From: Desulfofundulus luciae
GTDB taxonomy: Bacteria; Bacillota; Desulfotomaculia; Desulfotomaculales; Desulfovirgulaceae
Direction of reading: 5' to 3'
DNA: 64,000 nucleotides
NCBI RefSeq assembly: GCF_030813795.1
Contig: NZ_JAUSUX010000002.1
Coordinates: 1 to 64,000 of the forward strand
Below, in pieces: positions 26,104-34,726 of this stretch; the first letter of the stretch is position 1, and each line of letters starts with the position of its first letter. The position numbers and the translations under genes are program-made. Below the pieces are notes generated by a model. That model was not told the origin of the DNA. It made no database searches and saw nothing but the letters and a program-made list of their open reading frames with translations.

Positions 26104-26178
26104 TAAGTTGGCATATTTTCCCTTCCCACTCCATATACATGCCGTGGGACAAGATTGCCGGGAAAAGGGGTGGGGCTG

Positions 26179-26442
26179 ATGGAGTTAAAACTGATTTTGT
26201 TAATAGCCCTCGGTCTTTTGGGGTTATTTCTCATGGGCGGTGTCTTGTTCAAGGTTTTTAAATTTGGCTTACGGTTGATCCTGCAACTTTTTATGGGGGG
26301 AGTATTATTACTTTTTTTCAATATTTTCCTCGGACAGTTGGGATTAAGGATTGCTATCAACCCGGTTACTCTCCTCACCGCCGGATTGCTTCAGGTACCC
26401 GGGGTGATACTCTTAGTCCTGTTGCACTACTTTTTTGTTTAG
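26179..26442 (+). CDS. bofA: Pro-sigma-K processing inhibitor BofA-like membrane protein
   Basis: The 87-residue protein is almost wholly hydrophobic, with three likely membrane segments (about residues 4-20, 32-50 and 65-85) and the BofA pattern INPVTLLTAGLLQVPGVILL. In Bacillus, BofA inhibits the SpoIVFB protease that activates sigma-K in the mother cell. Its place after recR is conserved in spore formers. ATG 26179 follows AAAAGGGGTGGGG. It supports a sporulating host. Confidence 0.85.
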   Translation: MELKLILLIALGLLGLFLMGGVLFKVFKFGLRLILQLFMGGVLLLFFNIFLGQLGLRIAINPVTLLTAGLLQVPGVILLVLLHYFFV

Positions 26443-26474
26443 AGAAGAGCCAATTTTTCAATTTTTGGCTTGTG

Positions 26475-26503
26475 TTGACGTGGAGTCCTTTTTACAATAT
26501 ACT
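26475..26503 (+). promoter_or_regulatory. Promoter upstream of the 2-oxoacid oxidoreductase cluster
   Basis: TTGACG (26475-26480), 17 nt, TATACT (26498-26503), predicted start near 26510. A terminator-like hairpin follows about 45 nt later (26553-26590), so this may drive a very short RNA or an attenuated leader. Confidence 0.7.
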
Positions 26504-26552
26504 AAATACGGATTGTCGGGATAAAGATAAATAAATAAAATAAATAAAAAAT

Positions 26553-26590
26553 TAGGGACAGTAGCCCCAACTGTCCCGGTTTTCGTTCTT
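26553..26590 (+). terminator. Terminator or attenuator hairpin
   Basis: GGGACAG/CTGTCCC (26555-26561 with 26571-26577) followed by GGTTTTCGTTCTT. It is preceded by an A-rich tract of repeated AAATA units. It lies downstream of a good promoter and 97 nt before the next gene, so it may end bofA read-through or attenuate the downstream operon. Confidence 0.65.
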
Positions 26591-26674
26591 ATGTTGTTAT
26601 AATCTTTTTAGAAAATAAATGTAGGGATTTTAAATTTTTTATCTTTCGCGTCATCCTGGCGGAGGTGAAGATGT

Positions 26675-27340
26675 ATTTCCGGCCGGATAGTGGAAGCCTA
26701 TATTGGAGAGTATGCCAGCGGCAAAAGCGAAGTGGCGGTCAACCGGGCTATTTTTCTGGCCTCCAGTGGCCGGCAGGTAAACCTGGTTGATCTGGACATC
26801 GTGGAACCGTGCTATACCCTGCGTCCGATAAAGAAAAAAATGATAGCCATGGGAATAAATGTGGTAGCCTGGGAAACCAGGGAGATGATGGGTTTGGGGG
26901 AAACGGGGAGCATCCTTCACCCCGCCAACCGCTGGGCCTTAAGGCTTCCCGGGGACGTAATCCTGGATATCGGCTACGGTGTGGAAGGAGCCAAAACCTT
27001 AAACCTGGTGGAGGGCGCGGCCACCGATCCTGATTTAAAGATTTTCGCAGTGGTAAACGTAGGCCGGCCCATGACCGGTACCGTGGAAGAAATTGTGGAG
27101 TATGTCCGGTTCCTTGGGAGGGTGGATGGCCTGATTAACAACAGCCACCTGGGGGACGAAACCACCGTGGAATTTGTCCAGGAAGGGGCAAGGATTGTGG
27201 ACAGGGCCGCCCGGCGACTGGGCATTCCCGTGGTGGCCACTACCGCCCTGGAGGAACTGGCCCGGGTCATCGGCGCCCATGATGCGGCAGGCCACCCGGT
27301 ATGGCCCATCAAGCGTTACATGCCCCAGACCCTGTGGTAA
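26675..27340 (+). CDS. P-loop NTPase-like protein of the CobQ/MinD type
   Basis: This protein of about 221 residues begins near EAYIGEYASGKSEVAVNRA, a deviant Walker A loop (G-E-Y-A-S-G-K-S), followed by VNLVDLDIVEPCYTLR like SIMIBI-class NTPases and GDVILDIGYGVEGAKT. Start choice is hard: an ATT at 26675 sits 8 nt after GGAGGTG, whereas the first GTG (26690) has no ribosome site and the ATG at 26671 is out of frame. I favour the rare ATT start. It precedes the korABCD-type genes by 60 nt and may mature or load cofactors for that oxidoreductase (inference). Confidence 0.75.
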   Translation: MSGRIVEAYIGEYASGKSEVAVNRAIFLASSGRQVNLVDLDIVEPCYTLRPIKKKMIAMGINVVAWETREMMGLGETGSILHPANRWALRLPGDVILDIGYGVEGAKTLNLVEGAATDPDLKIFAVVNVGRPMTGTVEEIVEYVRFLGRVDGLINNSHLGDETTVEFVQEGARIVDRAARRLGIPVVATTALEELARVIGAHDAAGHPVWPIKRYMPQTLW

Positions 27341-27400
27341 GTGGAAAACCGTTTTTGCGGTTATCTCTTAGGGATAAGATTTCAGGAGGTGTGCGTTTTT

Positions 27401-28489
27401 ATGCCAGACAAACCAATTGAGGGTGAAAAGCGGGTTTTTATGACCGGTAATGAGGTGGTTGCCTGGGCCGCGCTGGTGTCCGGCGCCGACATCATGTACG
27501 GCTACCCCATTACCCCTCAGAATGAAATCATGCACTACTGGACCCGCCTGGCACCCAAATACGGCCGTGAGTTCCTCCAAACGGAGGACGAGCTTTCCGC
27601 CGGTTTTACCACCATCGGCGGCGTGCTGGCCGGACGCAAAGCCTTCACTGCCACGGCAGGACCGGGCAATACCCTGATGCAGGAACCCATGTCCATGGCC
27701 GAAGCCATGCGCCTGCCCACTGTGGTGGTAATCCAGCAGCGGGGCGGCCCCTCTACGGCAACCGTGATTTACTCCCAGCAGGAAGTGACCATGACCACCC
27801 TGGGCGGCAACGGCGAGGGTCTGCGAATTGTCTACTCCACCGCCACTCACCAGGAGCTTTTTGATTATACCATCAAGGCCTTCAATACGGCCTGGAAATA
27901 TCGTTTCCCCACCTTTATCCTGGGCGATGGCTACCAGGCGAAAATGAGGGAATCTTTGACCATCTACGATCCCGCCAGCCGGGGCATTGAGCTGGTAGAA
28001 GCCGAACCCTTCTTTGGCAAGCCCGGCGTTCCCGGGGTGGACAGGCCGCCCACGCAACTGCGCAATACCTACAACGTAGAAGAGGAGCTCTACGAGGTAC
28101 TGGAAGGATACTTCAAGGACTACGAAAAAATCGCCCCGGAAGTGGCCGAACACGAAGCTTTTGATGTGGAGGATGCCGACCTGGTGGTGGTATCCCACGG
28201 GGTGGTATCCCGGGCATGTAAGGCGGCCGTAAAGGAACTGCGGCAGGAGGGTATCAAGGTCGGTTACTTCCGTCCCATCACCCTGCGTCCCCTGCCTGTA
28301 GACGCCATCCGGGAAACGGCCAACAAGGCCAGACAATTTCTGGTGGTGGAATCAGCCAACGGGCAGTTGGCCAGGCTTTTAAAGGAAGCGGCCTTCGGAT
28401 GCCCGGTGGAAATGCTGTCCCTTTTCAAGCCCGGGGTGGGCATCACTGCCGAAGATGTGGTCAGCCGCGTGAAAGAGATCGCCGGTTAA
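27401..28489 (+). CDS. korA: 2-oxoacid:ferredoxin oxidoreductase, alpha subunit
   Basis: This 362-residue subunit has the pyrimidine-binding region (VFMTGNEVVAWAALVSGADI, YPITPQNEIMH, TEDELSAGFTTIGG, TATAGPGNTLMQEPM) and the C-terminal transketolase-like domain. The four-gene order alpha-beta-gamma-delta with separate ferredoxin is that of 2-oxoglutarate or branched-chain 2-oxoacid:ferredoxin oxidoreductases, which make acyl-CoA, CO2 and reduced ferredoxin. Substrate (2-oxoglutarate versus 2-oxoisovalerate) is not settled. ATG 27401 follows AGGAGGTG. Confidence 0.9.
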   Translation: MPDKPIEGEKRVFMTGNEVVAWAALVSGADIMYGYPITPQNEIMHYWTRLAPKYGREFLQTEDELSAGFTTIGGVLAGRKAFTATAGPGNTLMQEPMSMAEAMRLPTVVVIQQRGGPSTATVIYSQQEVTMTTLGGNGEGLRIVYSTATHQELFDYTIKAFNTAWKYRFPTFILGDGYQAKMRESLTIYDPASRGIELVEAEPFFGKPGVPGVDRPPTQLRNTYNVEEELYEVLEGYFKDYEKIAPEVAEHEAFDVEDADLVVVSHGVVSRACKAAVKELRQEGIKVGYFRPITLRPLPVDAIRETANKARQFLVVESANGQLARLLKEAAFGCPVEMLSLFKPGVGITAEDVVSRVKEIAG

Positions 28490-28519
28490 TGGCGAAACAA
28501 GGAAAGGAGGCCATTTTTG

Positions 28520-29281
28520 ATGTCTGTGCAACCTGCCATGCCCAAGAGCTGGCGTGTAGATACCAAGCCACACAAGTTTTGTCCCGGTTGCGGCCATGGC
28601 CTGGTGCTGAAGGCGCTGGGGCAGGCCATTGACGAACTGGGGATCCAGGACCGGGCCGTTTTTGGCTGTGATATTGGCTGTTCCCTGCTTGCCTGGGACT
28701 TTTTCAATGTGGATACCATTCAAACCCACCACGGCCGCACCACGCCCGTGATCACGGGTTTAAAGCGGGCCAATCCCAATCTCATCGGCATTGCCTACAT
28801 GGGTGACGGCGGCGGCTATGCCATTGGCTCGCAGCACCTGGTAAATGCCGCCTCAAGAAATGAAAAGATCACCGTGATCCTGGTGAACAATACCCAGTAC
28901 GGCATGACCGGTGGCCAGATGGCGCCCACCACCCTGCCCGGCCAGAAGACCGAAACCACACCCTACGGCCGGGATCCGGAAAAAACCGGTTATCCCACCC
29001 AGGGTCCGGAAATGGTGGCCGCCATTACCCGGGAGGGGGCCTATGTGGCCCGGGGCACCGTGGCCAATCTGCGGCAGTTAAAGAATTACCTGAAAAAGGC
29101 CCTGGAAAACCAGATGGCCGGCAATGGTTTTTCCTTTGTGGAGGTCCTCTCCACCTGCCCGACAAACTGGCGGACCAACGCCGAGGAGACCTGGAAGATG
29201 GTGGAACAGGAACTGCCCAAGTACTTCAAGGTGGGCGAAATTAAAGTGCCCGGTCAGAAGGAGGGCGAGGCAAATGGCTAA
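28520..29281 (+). CDS. korB: 2-oxoacid:ferredoxin oxidoreductase, beta subunit
   Basis: This 253-residue thiamine-diphosphate-binding subunit has FCPGCGHGLVLKALGQAIDE with Fe-S/TPP cysteines, the TPP motif GDGGGYAIGSQHLVNAA and NNTQYGMTGGQMAPTT. It pairs with the alpha subunit to form the active site. AAAGGAGG precedes the ATG, and its 3' end overlaps the gamma gene by 8 nt, indicating coupling. Confidence 0.92.
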   Translation: MSVQPAMPKSWRVDTKPHKFCPGCGHGLVLKALGQAIDELGIQDRAVFGCDIGCSLLAWDFFNVDTIQTHHGRTTPVITGLKRANPNLIGIAYMGDGGGYAIGSQHLVNAASRNEKITVILVNNTQYGMTGGQMAPTTLPGQKTETTPYGRDPEKTGYPTQGPEMVAAITREGAYVARGTVANLRQLKNYLKKALENQMAGNGFSFVEVLSTCPTNWRTNAEETWKMVEQELPKYFKVGEIKVPGQKEGEANG

Positions 29282-29840
29282 GGCGGTGAAGATCCTTCTG
29301 GCCGGGGAAGGTGGTCAGGGGGTCCAATCGGTAGCGGAGATCATTGCCGAGGCGGCCAACGAGGAAGGCCGCGAGGCCCTGTACATCCCCAACTTCGGCG
29401 TGGAACAGCGCGGCGGCGTTTCCATTGCCTATTTGCAAATCGGGGATGAACCCATCGGCGCACCCAAGTTCCAGATCGGGGACATCGTCATTGCTTTGAG
29501 CGACCGGGCGGTGCACCGGACCCGGCAGTATGTGGGCCCCCAAACCCTGTTTGTTTACGACTCCAGCATTGAAGGTATCGAGGACGCCCTGCCCACCCAG
29601 GCGAAAAAGATTTTACCCATCCCGGCCATAGAAGTTTCCAAAAAGGAACTGCATCCCCGGGTGTTCAACATTGTCATCATGGGTGCGGTAATTAAGGCCA
29701 CCGGGGTAATTTCCGTAGAAGAGGCGAAAAAGGCCATTGAGAAAAAACTTGGCTACAAGTTTGAAAAGAACCCCAGGCTGCGGGAACTGAATTTCCGTGC
29801 CCTGGAGCGGGGCATGGAGCTTGTGGCTCAAGTTATCTAA
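29274..29840 (+). CDS. korC: 2-oxoacid:ferredoxin oxidoreductase, gamma subunit
   Basis: This 188-residue subunit has the N-terminal glycine-rich ILLAGEGGQGVQSVAEIIAE and VEQRGGVSIAYLQIG typical of the gamma domain that closes the CoA/ferredoxin face. The ATG overlaps the beta gene stop (ATGGCTAA). It is part of the four-gene operon. Confidence 0.92.
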   Translation: MAKAVKILLAGEGGQGVQSVAEIIAEAANEEGREALYIPNFGVEQRGGVSIAYLQIGDEPIGAPKFQIGDIVIALSDRAVHRTRQYVGPQTLFVYDSSIEGIEDALPTQAKKILPIPAIEVSKKELHPRVFNIVIMGAVIKATGVISVEEAKKAIEKKLGYKFEKNPRLRELNFRALERGMELVAQVI

Positions 29841-29852
29841 GGGGGGTAAGTA

Positions 29853-30113
29853 ATGACACAGTCCTTTAAGGCCCGGACCATAGAAACCAAAAAAAGCTTC
29901 TGGACCATCTTCCCCGGCCTGTGCAAAGGCTGTGGGTTGTGCATGCAAAAGTGCCCCAAGAAGTGCCTCTCCTGGTCTGATGTGCTGGGGGTTTACGGTA
30001 CTCCTTCGGTGGAACCCAACGATGAGTGCATCGCCTGCGGCATCTGCCAGATGGTTTGCCCTGACTGTGCCATCAATGTTAGCAAGAAAAAAGAGGAAAA
30101 GAAAGCCGGTTAA
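29853..30113 (+). CDS. korD: 2-oxoacid:ferredoxin oxidoreductase, ferredoxin-like delta subunit
   Basis: This 86-residue protein has two 4Fe-4S motifs, CKGCGLCMQKCP and CIACGICQMVCP, plus an extra CPDC overlap. It passes electrons from the TPP site to soluble ferredoxin. A strong terminator follows, ending the operon. Confidence 0.93.
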   Translation: MTQSFKARTIETKKSFWTIFPGLCKGCGLCMQKCPKKCLSWSDVLGVYGTPSVEPNDECIACGICQMVCPDCAINVSKKKEEKKAG

Positions 30114-30118
30114 TAGTC

Positions 30119-30152
30119 AAGGGCCCTTTCCCGATGGGGAAAGGGCCTTTAT
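30119..30152 (+). terminator. Terminator of the kor operon
   Basis: AAGGGCCCTTTCCC-type arm (from 30119) pairs with GGGGAAAGGGCCTTT, giving a stem of at least 11 bp followed by ATCTT. Confidence 0.82.
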
Positions 30153-30271
30153 CTTAACAGCCCGCCGTGTGGCGGAGCCGGTTCAAAAAGGTTTTTGGAC
30201 ACCAGGGGCATGTTAATAAATGCAGTTGCTATACACTATGAAGGGATGCAGGCAATGGTTCAGTGAACTTT

Positions 30272-30327
30272 GATGCGGCGCTGTCAGGAGCTTGCTCCAG
30301 TGCTTCGCGCAAGAAGCGCGCCGCATC
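30272..30327. repeat. Three-hairpin palindromic element
   Basis: GATGCGGCGC (30272-30281) pairs with GCGCCGCATC (30318-30327). Inside are two further hairpins, GGAGC-TT-GCTCC and GCTTC-GCGCAA-GAAGC, so a three-way cruciform is possible. It lies just past the stop of the small minus-strand gene at 30343 and may end its transcript, but there is no T-run. Confidence 0.6.
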
Positions 30328-30342
30328 CTTGCCATAGCGGTT

Positions 30343-30549
30343 TTACTGAATATTTACCCGGGCCAGGCGCAGGCGCCGGTGGGCCATTTCGATATCGCCC
30401 CGGATCCTGTTCAGGGTGGCGGGGTCGATACCGGTACTGGCGGCAATTTCCATGTCCGAAAGGCCCTTTTTCCAGGCCCGGATTAGCCGGGAAACATTGG
30501 TTTTATACTTGCGGGAAAGGCTTTTTTCGTCAATTTTGTCACCTCTCAT
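30343..30549 (-). CDS. Small helix-turn-helix-like protein
   Basis: This basic 68-residue protein has the pattern VSRLIRAWKKGLSDMEIAAS followed by TGIDPATLNRIRGDIE, which looks like a short helix-turn-helix (K-G-L-S-D-x-E-I-A-x-x-T-G-I-D-x-x-T-L-x-R-I). An AGGAGAGG site precedes the ATG on the minus strand. It may be a DNA-binding regulator, perhaps of the divergently oriented decarboxylase-tmk operon. I do not recognise a named family. Confidence 0.65.
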   Translation of the reverse strand: MRGDKIDEKSLSRKYKTNVSRLIRAWKKGLSDMEIAASTGIDPATLNRIRGDIEMAHRRLRLARVNIQ

Positions 30550-30709
30550 CCGTTGCCTCTCCTTTCTCTTTGTCTTTAAACTTATTTTGACCGCCGCCTT
30601 GACCGGATATAAGATTAAAGTAATGGCAATGCTTTATGACGAAGGGCACTCATGTTAAAATAAAGCTGTTAAACCAAAATTTTGACCTGGTATTAGGTGA
30701 AAACAGTTG

Positions 30710-32155
30710 ATGAATCAGCAGGAAGCGCCCCTGTTGGCCGCACTCTATGCCCATTGTGCCCGGGATTACGCCCACCTGCACGTGCCCGCACACCGCCAGG
30801 GAGAAGCCATTTTTCCCGAATGGCAGGGGGGTAAAGAAATCCTGCAACTGGATCTTACCGAGTTGCCCGGTTTGGATGACCTGCACCGCCCCGAAGGGGT
30901 GATCGCCCGGGCCCAGGCCCTGGCGGCAGAGCTTTTTGGTGCCGGGAAAACCTTTTTTCTGGTTAACGGGAGCACGGTGGGTATAACGGCCCTGTTCCTG
31001 GCCCTGTGCCGCCCGGGGGAGGAAATCTTGCTTCCCCGTAACGCCCACCGGGCCGTGCTGGGGGGGTTGGTTTTTTCCGGGGCAAAGCCCGTTTTCCTTG
31101 AACCTGTGGTTATTGAGGAGTTTGGTATTGCTGCCGGCTTAACTCCCCAGGTAGTTGCCGGGGCCCTGGAAAAGCACCCGCTGGCGAAAGGGCTTCTGGT
31201 GATCCATCCCACCTATTATGGAGTTACGGGCGATCTGCCGCAGCTGGTGGGGCTGGTCCACGGGTTGGACAAGCCCGTGGTGGCCGATGAGGCCCACGGC
31301 GTGCATTTCCCTTTTCATGAGGGTTTTCCGCCGCCGGCATTACAGTGCGGCGTGGACGCTGCGGTACAGAGCATGCACAAGATGGGAGGTTCCCTCACCC
31401 AATCCTCGTTACTGCATCTTAGAGGAAACCGGGTGGATGTCCAGAAAACGGCCCGCGCATTGAGCCTTTTGCAGAGCAGCAGTCCTTCTTATCTTTTGCT
31501 GGCCTCCCTGGACGGTGCCCGCAGGCAGCTGGCCACAAAGGGCAGGGAAATGCTGGAGCGGGCGGTGGACCTGGCCCGGGAGGTGAGGCAGGCTCTTTCC
31601 CGTTTGCCCGGCATTACCCTGCTGGGGGAAGAACACCTGGGCCGGCCGGGAGCACATGGCCTGGATCCCACCCGGCTGGTGATTTCCCTGCGTTGCGTGG
31701 GATTGACTGGATACCAGGCGGCCCGGATCCTGGCCCGGGATTACCGGGTGCAGGTAGAAATGGCCGATTATTATAACCTGGTCATGGTCATTGGCATCGG
31801 TACCACCCGCCGGGATTGCGAGCTCCTCATCCGCGGTCTGCAGGAAGTGATTCGCCGGGTGGGAGGAGGACAATCTCTCGTGACCTGCCCCGAACAGCCG
31901 CCGCTTCCGGTGGGGCGCCTTACGCCCCGCCAGGCCTGGCTGGCTCCCAGCCGCCCCCTGCCTCTGGAGGAATGCGCCGGCCATATCTGTGCCGAATGGG
32001 TGAACGTTTCCCCGCCGGGCATTCCCCTGCTCTATCCCGGGGAGGAGATTGGCCCGGAGATGGTCGAGTACCTGCAATGGGTCAGGAACCTGTCACTTTC
32101 CGTGCAGGGTCCTGAAGATCCCGGGCTGGCGAGCCTGCGGGTGGTGGTCCGGTGA
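30710..32155 (+). CDS. Orn/Lys/Arg decarboxylase-family PLP enzyme
   Basis: This 481-residue fold-type I PLP enzyme shows VPAHRQGEAIFPEW at the start, FFLVNGSTVGITALFLALCR, HPTYYGVTGDL, VADEAHGVHFPFHEG, and the PLP-lysine in QSMHKMGGSLTQSS, followed by the C-terminal decarboxylase domain. It resembles Bacillus YaaO, which also sits next to tmk; arginine or lysine decarboxylation for polyamines is likely, substrate unproven. ATG 30710 has only a weak site. Its stop overlaps the GTG of tmk by 4 nt. Confidence 0.9.
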   Translation: MNQQEAPLLAALYAHCARDYAHLHVPAHRQGEAIFPEWQGGKEILQLDLTELPGLDDLHRPEGVIARAQALAAELFGAGKTFFLVNGSTVGITALFLALCRPGEEILLPRNAHRAVLGGLVFSGAKPVFLEPVVIEEFGIAAGLTPQVVAGALEKHPLAKGLLVIHPTYYGVTGDLPQLVGLVHGLDKPVVADEAHGVHFPFHEGFPPPALQCGVDAAVQSMHKMGGSLTQSSLLHLRGNRVDVQKTARALSLLQSSSPSYLLLASLDGARRQLATKGREMLERAVDLAREVRQALSRLPGITLLGEEHLGRPGAHGLDPTRLVISLRCVGLTGYQAARILARDYRVQVEMADYYNLVMVIGIGTTRRDCELLIRGLQEVIRRVGGGQSLVTCPEQPPLPVGRLTPRQAWLAPSRPLPLEECAGHICAEWVNVSPPGIPLLYPGEEIGPEMVEYLQWVRNLSLSVQGPEDPGLASLRVVVR

Positions 32156-32763
32156 AAGGTTTTTTCGTAGTTTTTGAAGGTATTGACGGGGCCGGGAAAA
32201 CTACCCAGGCCCGGCTTTTGGCGACGGCCCTGGTCCGGCGGGGGCTTCCGGTGGTGCTCACCAGGGAACCCGGGGGGACCCCGGTGGGGGAAAAGATTCG
32301 CAGCCTTTTACTCGATCCGGTACTGGCCGGTTTAAACCCCCTGGCCGAGGCCCTTCTTTACGCCGGCGCCCGGGCCGAGCTGGTGGCCAGCACCATCCGC
32401 CCCGCCCTGGCCGGCGGCCGGGTGGTGATCAGCGATCGCTTTGTGGATTCCAGCCTGGCCTATCAGGGCTACGGGCGTTGCCTCGACCTGAAGGAATTGG
32501 AACAGCTTAACGACCTGGCCACGGGAAGGCTTGTACCCGACTTGACGGTGTTGCTGGACATGCCGGCCGCCGAAGCTCTGGCCCGGCTGACCGGCAGGGC
32601 GGACCGCATCGAGCAGGAAAGGTTGGATTTTTTTGACCGGGTGCGCCGGGGATACCGCCAGCTTGTAAAAAGGGCGCCCCAGCGTTACCTGGTACTGGAC
32701 GGACGCCTGGACTGCCGGGAGCTCCACCGGCAGATTTTAAAGGCCGTGGAGGAGAGGTTATAG
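32152..32763 (+). CDS. tmk: Thymidylate kinase
   Basis: This 203-residue kinase phosphorylates dTMP to dTDP. P-loop FEGIDGAGKTTQA, the DR motif ISDRFVDSSLAYQGYGR and the LID region TGRADRIEQERLDFF are visible. The GTG start overlaps the preceding gene (ATGA-like, 4 nt), and holB begins right after its stop. Confidence 0.96.
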   Translation: MKGFFVVFEGIDGAGKTTQARLLATALVRRGLPVVLTREPGGTPVGEKIRSLLLDPVLAGLNPLAEALLYAGARAELVASTIRPALAGGRVVISDRFVDSSLAYQGYGRCLDLKELEQLNDLATGRLVPDLTVLLDMPAAEALARLTGRADRIEQERLDFFDRVRRGYRQLVKRAPQRYLVLDGRLDCRELHRQILKAVEERL

Positions 32764-33753
32764 GTGAAGCTGGCGAACATTATTGGCCATGGGGAAATCG
32801 TCCGCGCCCTGTGCCGGGCCGTGGAACAAAACAGGGTCAGCCATGCCTATTTATTTGCCGGGCCGGACGGCGTGGGCAAGACCACCACGGCCCTGGCCTT
32901 TGGGGCCGCCCTGCTGTGCCGGCAGCCCGAATCTGGGGATGCCTGCGGTCAATGCCGGGATTGCCGGCAGGCAGCCGGACAAAACCATCCCGACCTGCAC
33001 CGGATTGCTCCCGAAGGGGCCTCAATCAAGATCGGGCAGGTGCGGGAGATGTTGCGCCGGATTACCCTCTCTCCCTATCAGGGGCAGCGGCAAATTTTTC
33101 TCGTGGAACAGGCGGACCTGATGACCCACGAGGCGGCCAACTGCCTTTTAAAGACCCTGGAAGAACCACCGGCCGGTACGGTTCTTATTTTAATTTCGGA
33201 TCGTCCCCAGGCTTTGCTGCCTACAATTCTTTCCCGCTGCCAGATCTTTACCTTTCACCCGCTGCCCCCGGAACAGGTGGCCGGTATCCTGGAAAGGGAA
33301 ACGGCTGCTTCACGGGACGAACTGGAGCTGCTGGCCCGGCTTACCGGGGGGTGCCCCGGGCGGGCCGTGCGGCTGGCCGGTATGAATGGCGGTTATTTTG
33401 CCGTCCGGCAAAGGATGGTGGATCTGGCCTCCGGGTTGGGTCGCGCTTCCGTTACGGAAGCCTGCAGGCAGGCAGCTCTTTTGGCTGAAGATAAAGAGCT
33501 GGCCCTGGTTTACCTGGAGCTGTTCCTGCTGTGGTTCCGGGATTTGCTGGTATGGAAAGAAACTGGGGCTCCCGGGTTGCTTTTCAACCAGGATTATCTT
33601 TCCCTGGTGGACCGGGAAGCTCGTTTTTACAGCCGCACCCGGCTGCTTGCCATCATTAAGGAAATTGAAGGAACCAGAGATTCCCTTTTGGCAAACGTTA
33701 ATACCAGACTGGCACTGGAAATGCTTTTTATGCGCCTTGCCGGCGCCGCCTGA
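32764..33753 (+). CDS. holB: DNA polymerase III delta-prime subunit
   Basis: This 329-residue clamp-loader subunit has AGPDGVGKTTTALAF, a zinc module with CGQCRDCRQ, and the SRC motif LSRCQIFTFHPL. It completes the clamp loader together with DnaX. It starts at GTG, directly following the tmk stop. The yaaQ gene often found between tmk and holB is missing here. Confidence 0.94.
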   Translation: MKLANIIGHGEIVRALCRAVEQNRVSHAYLFAGPDGVGKTTTALAFGAALLCRQPESGDACGQCRDCRQAAGQNHPDLHRIAPEGASIKIGQVREMLRRITLSPYQGQRQIFLVEQADLMTHEAANCLLKTLEEPPAGTVLILISDRPQALLPTILSRCQIFTFHPLPPEQVAGILERETAASRDELELLARLTGGCPGRAVRLAGMNGGYFAVRQRMVDLASGLGRASVTEACRQAALLAEDKELALVYLELFLLWFRDLLVWKETGAPGLLFNQDYLSLVDREARFYSRTRLLAIIKEIEGTRDSLLANVNTRLALEMLFMRLAGAA

Positions 33754-33799
33754 TTGAACGGCGGCGCTAAGACCAGGGAGGCTGAATGGAGGGAAAGAC

Positions 33800-34726
33800 A
33801 TGCCCTACCGGGTTGTAGGGGTCAGGTTCAGGCGGGCGGGTAAAATATATTACTTTGACCCGGGGGAATACCGGCTCAGTCCCGGCGATCTGGTCATTGT
33901 AGAAACGGCCCGCGGTATAGAAAACGGGCAGGTGGTGATTGGGCCCACCGAAGTACCGGACGAAGAGGTGGTGGCGCCTTTAAAAAAGGTTATCCGCCCG
34001 GTAACCGGGGAAGACCTGGAAAAAATTGCCGCCAACAAGAAAAAGGAAAAAAGGGCTTTTCAGATCTGCCTGGAGAAAATTGCCGCCCACGGTTTGCCCA
34101 TGAAGCTGGTTGACGTGGAACAGACCTTTGACGGTAATAAGATCATCTTTTACTTTACCGCCGAGGGGCGGGTTGATTTCCGGGAACTGGTCAGGGACCT
34201 GGCTGCGGTTTTCCGCACCCGCATAGAGCTGCGTCAAATTGGCGTGCGGGATGAAGCCAAGATGATGGGCGGCCTGGGTTGCTGCGGGCGGGAATTGTGC
34301 TGCAGCACCTGGTTGTGCGACTTTGCCTCCGTTTCCATCCGCATGGCCAAGGACCAGAATCTTTCCCTGAATCCCACCAAGATTTCCGGTATTTGCGGAC
34401 GCTTGATGTGTTGCTTGAAGTATGAGAATGAAATTTACGAACAGGCCAAGGAGGAACATCCCGAAATTGGCGCCCGGGTGCTGACACCCCATGGAGAGGG
34501 CAGGGTTACGGCCGTAAATATTTTTCGTAAAACCGTGACGGTGGAATTAAAGGAAACCAGGCTCAACAAGGAGTATTCTTTTAGCGAGGTAATCACCAGG
34601 ACGAGAGGTGACCAGTGTGCAAACTCTGACCGCAATGATCAAGGAAATGGAAGCCAGGATCCAGGCACTCGGAAGCGACATGCAGAAAATCAAAAAGCAG
34701 ATCCGCCTTTTAATGGAGGAGAATGA
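33800..34726 (+). CDS. ricT: PSP1-domain protein RicT (YaaT)
   Basis: This protein binds Fe-S clusters with RicA/RicF and promotes mRNA maturation and Spo0A phosphorylation in Bacillus. The PSP1 domain starts MPYRVVGVRFRRAGKIYYFD; the cysteine cluster GGLGCCGRELCCSTWLC with GRLMCCLKYE is intact. At 308 residues it is about 30 longer than the Bacillus protein: the last 38 residues (from GDQCANSD on) are read through the start of yabA in another frame, so a stop codon has probably been lost. Part of the holB-ricT-yabA-rsmI run. Confidence 0.93.
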   Translation: MPYRVVGVRFRRAGKIYYFDPGEYRLSPGDLVIVETARGIENGQVVIGPTEVPDEEVVAPLKKVIRPVTGEDLEKIAANKKKEKRAFQICLEKIAAHGLPMKLVDVEQTFDGNKIIFYFTAEGRVDFRELVRDLAAVFRTRIELRQIGVRDEAKMMGGLGCCGRELCCSTWLCDFASVSIRMAKDQNLSLNPTKISGICGRLMCCLKYENEIYEQAKEEHPEIGARVLTPHGEGRVTAVNIFRKTVTVELKETRLNKEYSFSEVITRTRGDQCANSDRNDQGNGSQDPGTRKRHAENQKADPPFNGGE

